14,139 nucleotides of DNA from Bacillota bacterium (GTDB lineage: Bacteria; Bacillota; UBA4882; UBA8346), in the NCBI GenBank assembly GCA_023436305.1, contig JAEZJQ010000115.1, positions 1 to 14,139 on the forward strand, written 5' to 3'. A model generated the notes under the pieces. It was not told where the DNA came from. It saw nothing but the letters and a program-made list of their open reading frames with translations, and did not search any database. The position numbers and the translations under genes are program-made. Shown here piece by piece: positions 14,088-14,139 of this stretch (position 1 is its first letter; each line of letters opens with the position of its first letter).

Positions 14088-14139
14088 ATGCGAGTTTCCT
14101 TAGATGAACTAGAAAAAGTCCGAGCAGCAATGAATACAG
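14088..14139 (+). CDS. Start of an unidentified gene, cut by the window edge
   Basis: ATG 14088 has AAAGGA (14075-14080) 7 nt upstream and opens a frame to the window end: MRVSLDELEKVRAAMNT. Seventeen residues are too few to name a family. It is divergent from the LysM gene across 244 bp of AT-rich sequence. Confidence 0.5.
   Translation, partial: MRVSLDELEKVRAAMNT

Overview
The window looks like part of a chromosome of a spore-forming, probably anaerobic member of the Bacillota (Firmicutes). The evidence is strong AGGAGG-type ribosome binding sites, frequent TTG/GTG starts, moderate GC with AT-rich intergenic gaps, and a multi-LysM protein without a signal peptide that sits behind a sequence matching the late-sporulation sigma-K consensus. 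No taxonomic marker gene is present, so the lineage is an inference.

Most of the window (about 0.66 to 12.96 kb) reads as one specialised-metabolism locus with two divergent arms separated by a 614-bp AT-rich promoter region (4105-4718). The left arm (minus strand) encodes a PaaK-like adenylating enzyme, a class II 3-dehydroquinate-synthase-like enzyme and, beyond a palindrome-rich element, a chorismate lyase-like enzyme. The right arm (plus strand) encodes a three-module TPR-like protein, a metal-dependent amidohydrolase, a second adenylating enzyme, a second DHQS-II-like enzyme, a DhnA-type class I aldolase, a 65-aa protein, a one-module TPR-like protein, a third adenylating enzyme and a 50-aa protein. 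A perfect 13-bp bidirectional terminator closes it. A LysM protein follows on the opposite strand, then the first codons of another gene. The left edge holds an apparent remnant of an esterase C-terminus and a terminator.

The enzymes fit one scheme. The aldolase and DHQS-II-like pair corresponds to GriI/GriH, which make 3-amino-4-hydroxybenzoate (3,4-AHBA) from aspartate semialdehyde and dihydroxyacetone phosphate. The chorismate lyase-like protein would supply 4-hydroxybenzoate. The adenylating enzymes would activate the aryl acids and join them. The amidohydrolase could close an o-hydroxyanilide to a benzoxazole, as in the nataxazole and (as I recall) clostridial closoxazole pathways. What does not fit a known scheme: the adenylating enzyme/DHQS-II pair is duplicated in opposite orientation, there are four copies of an unusual TPR-like module in two proteins, and two tiny proteins share a C-terminal motif. 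These are the best candidates for something undescribed.
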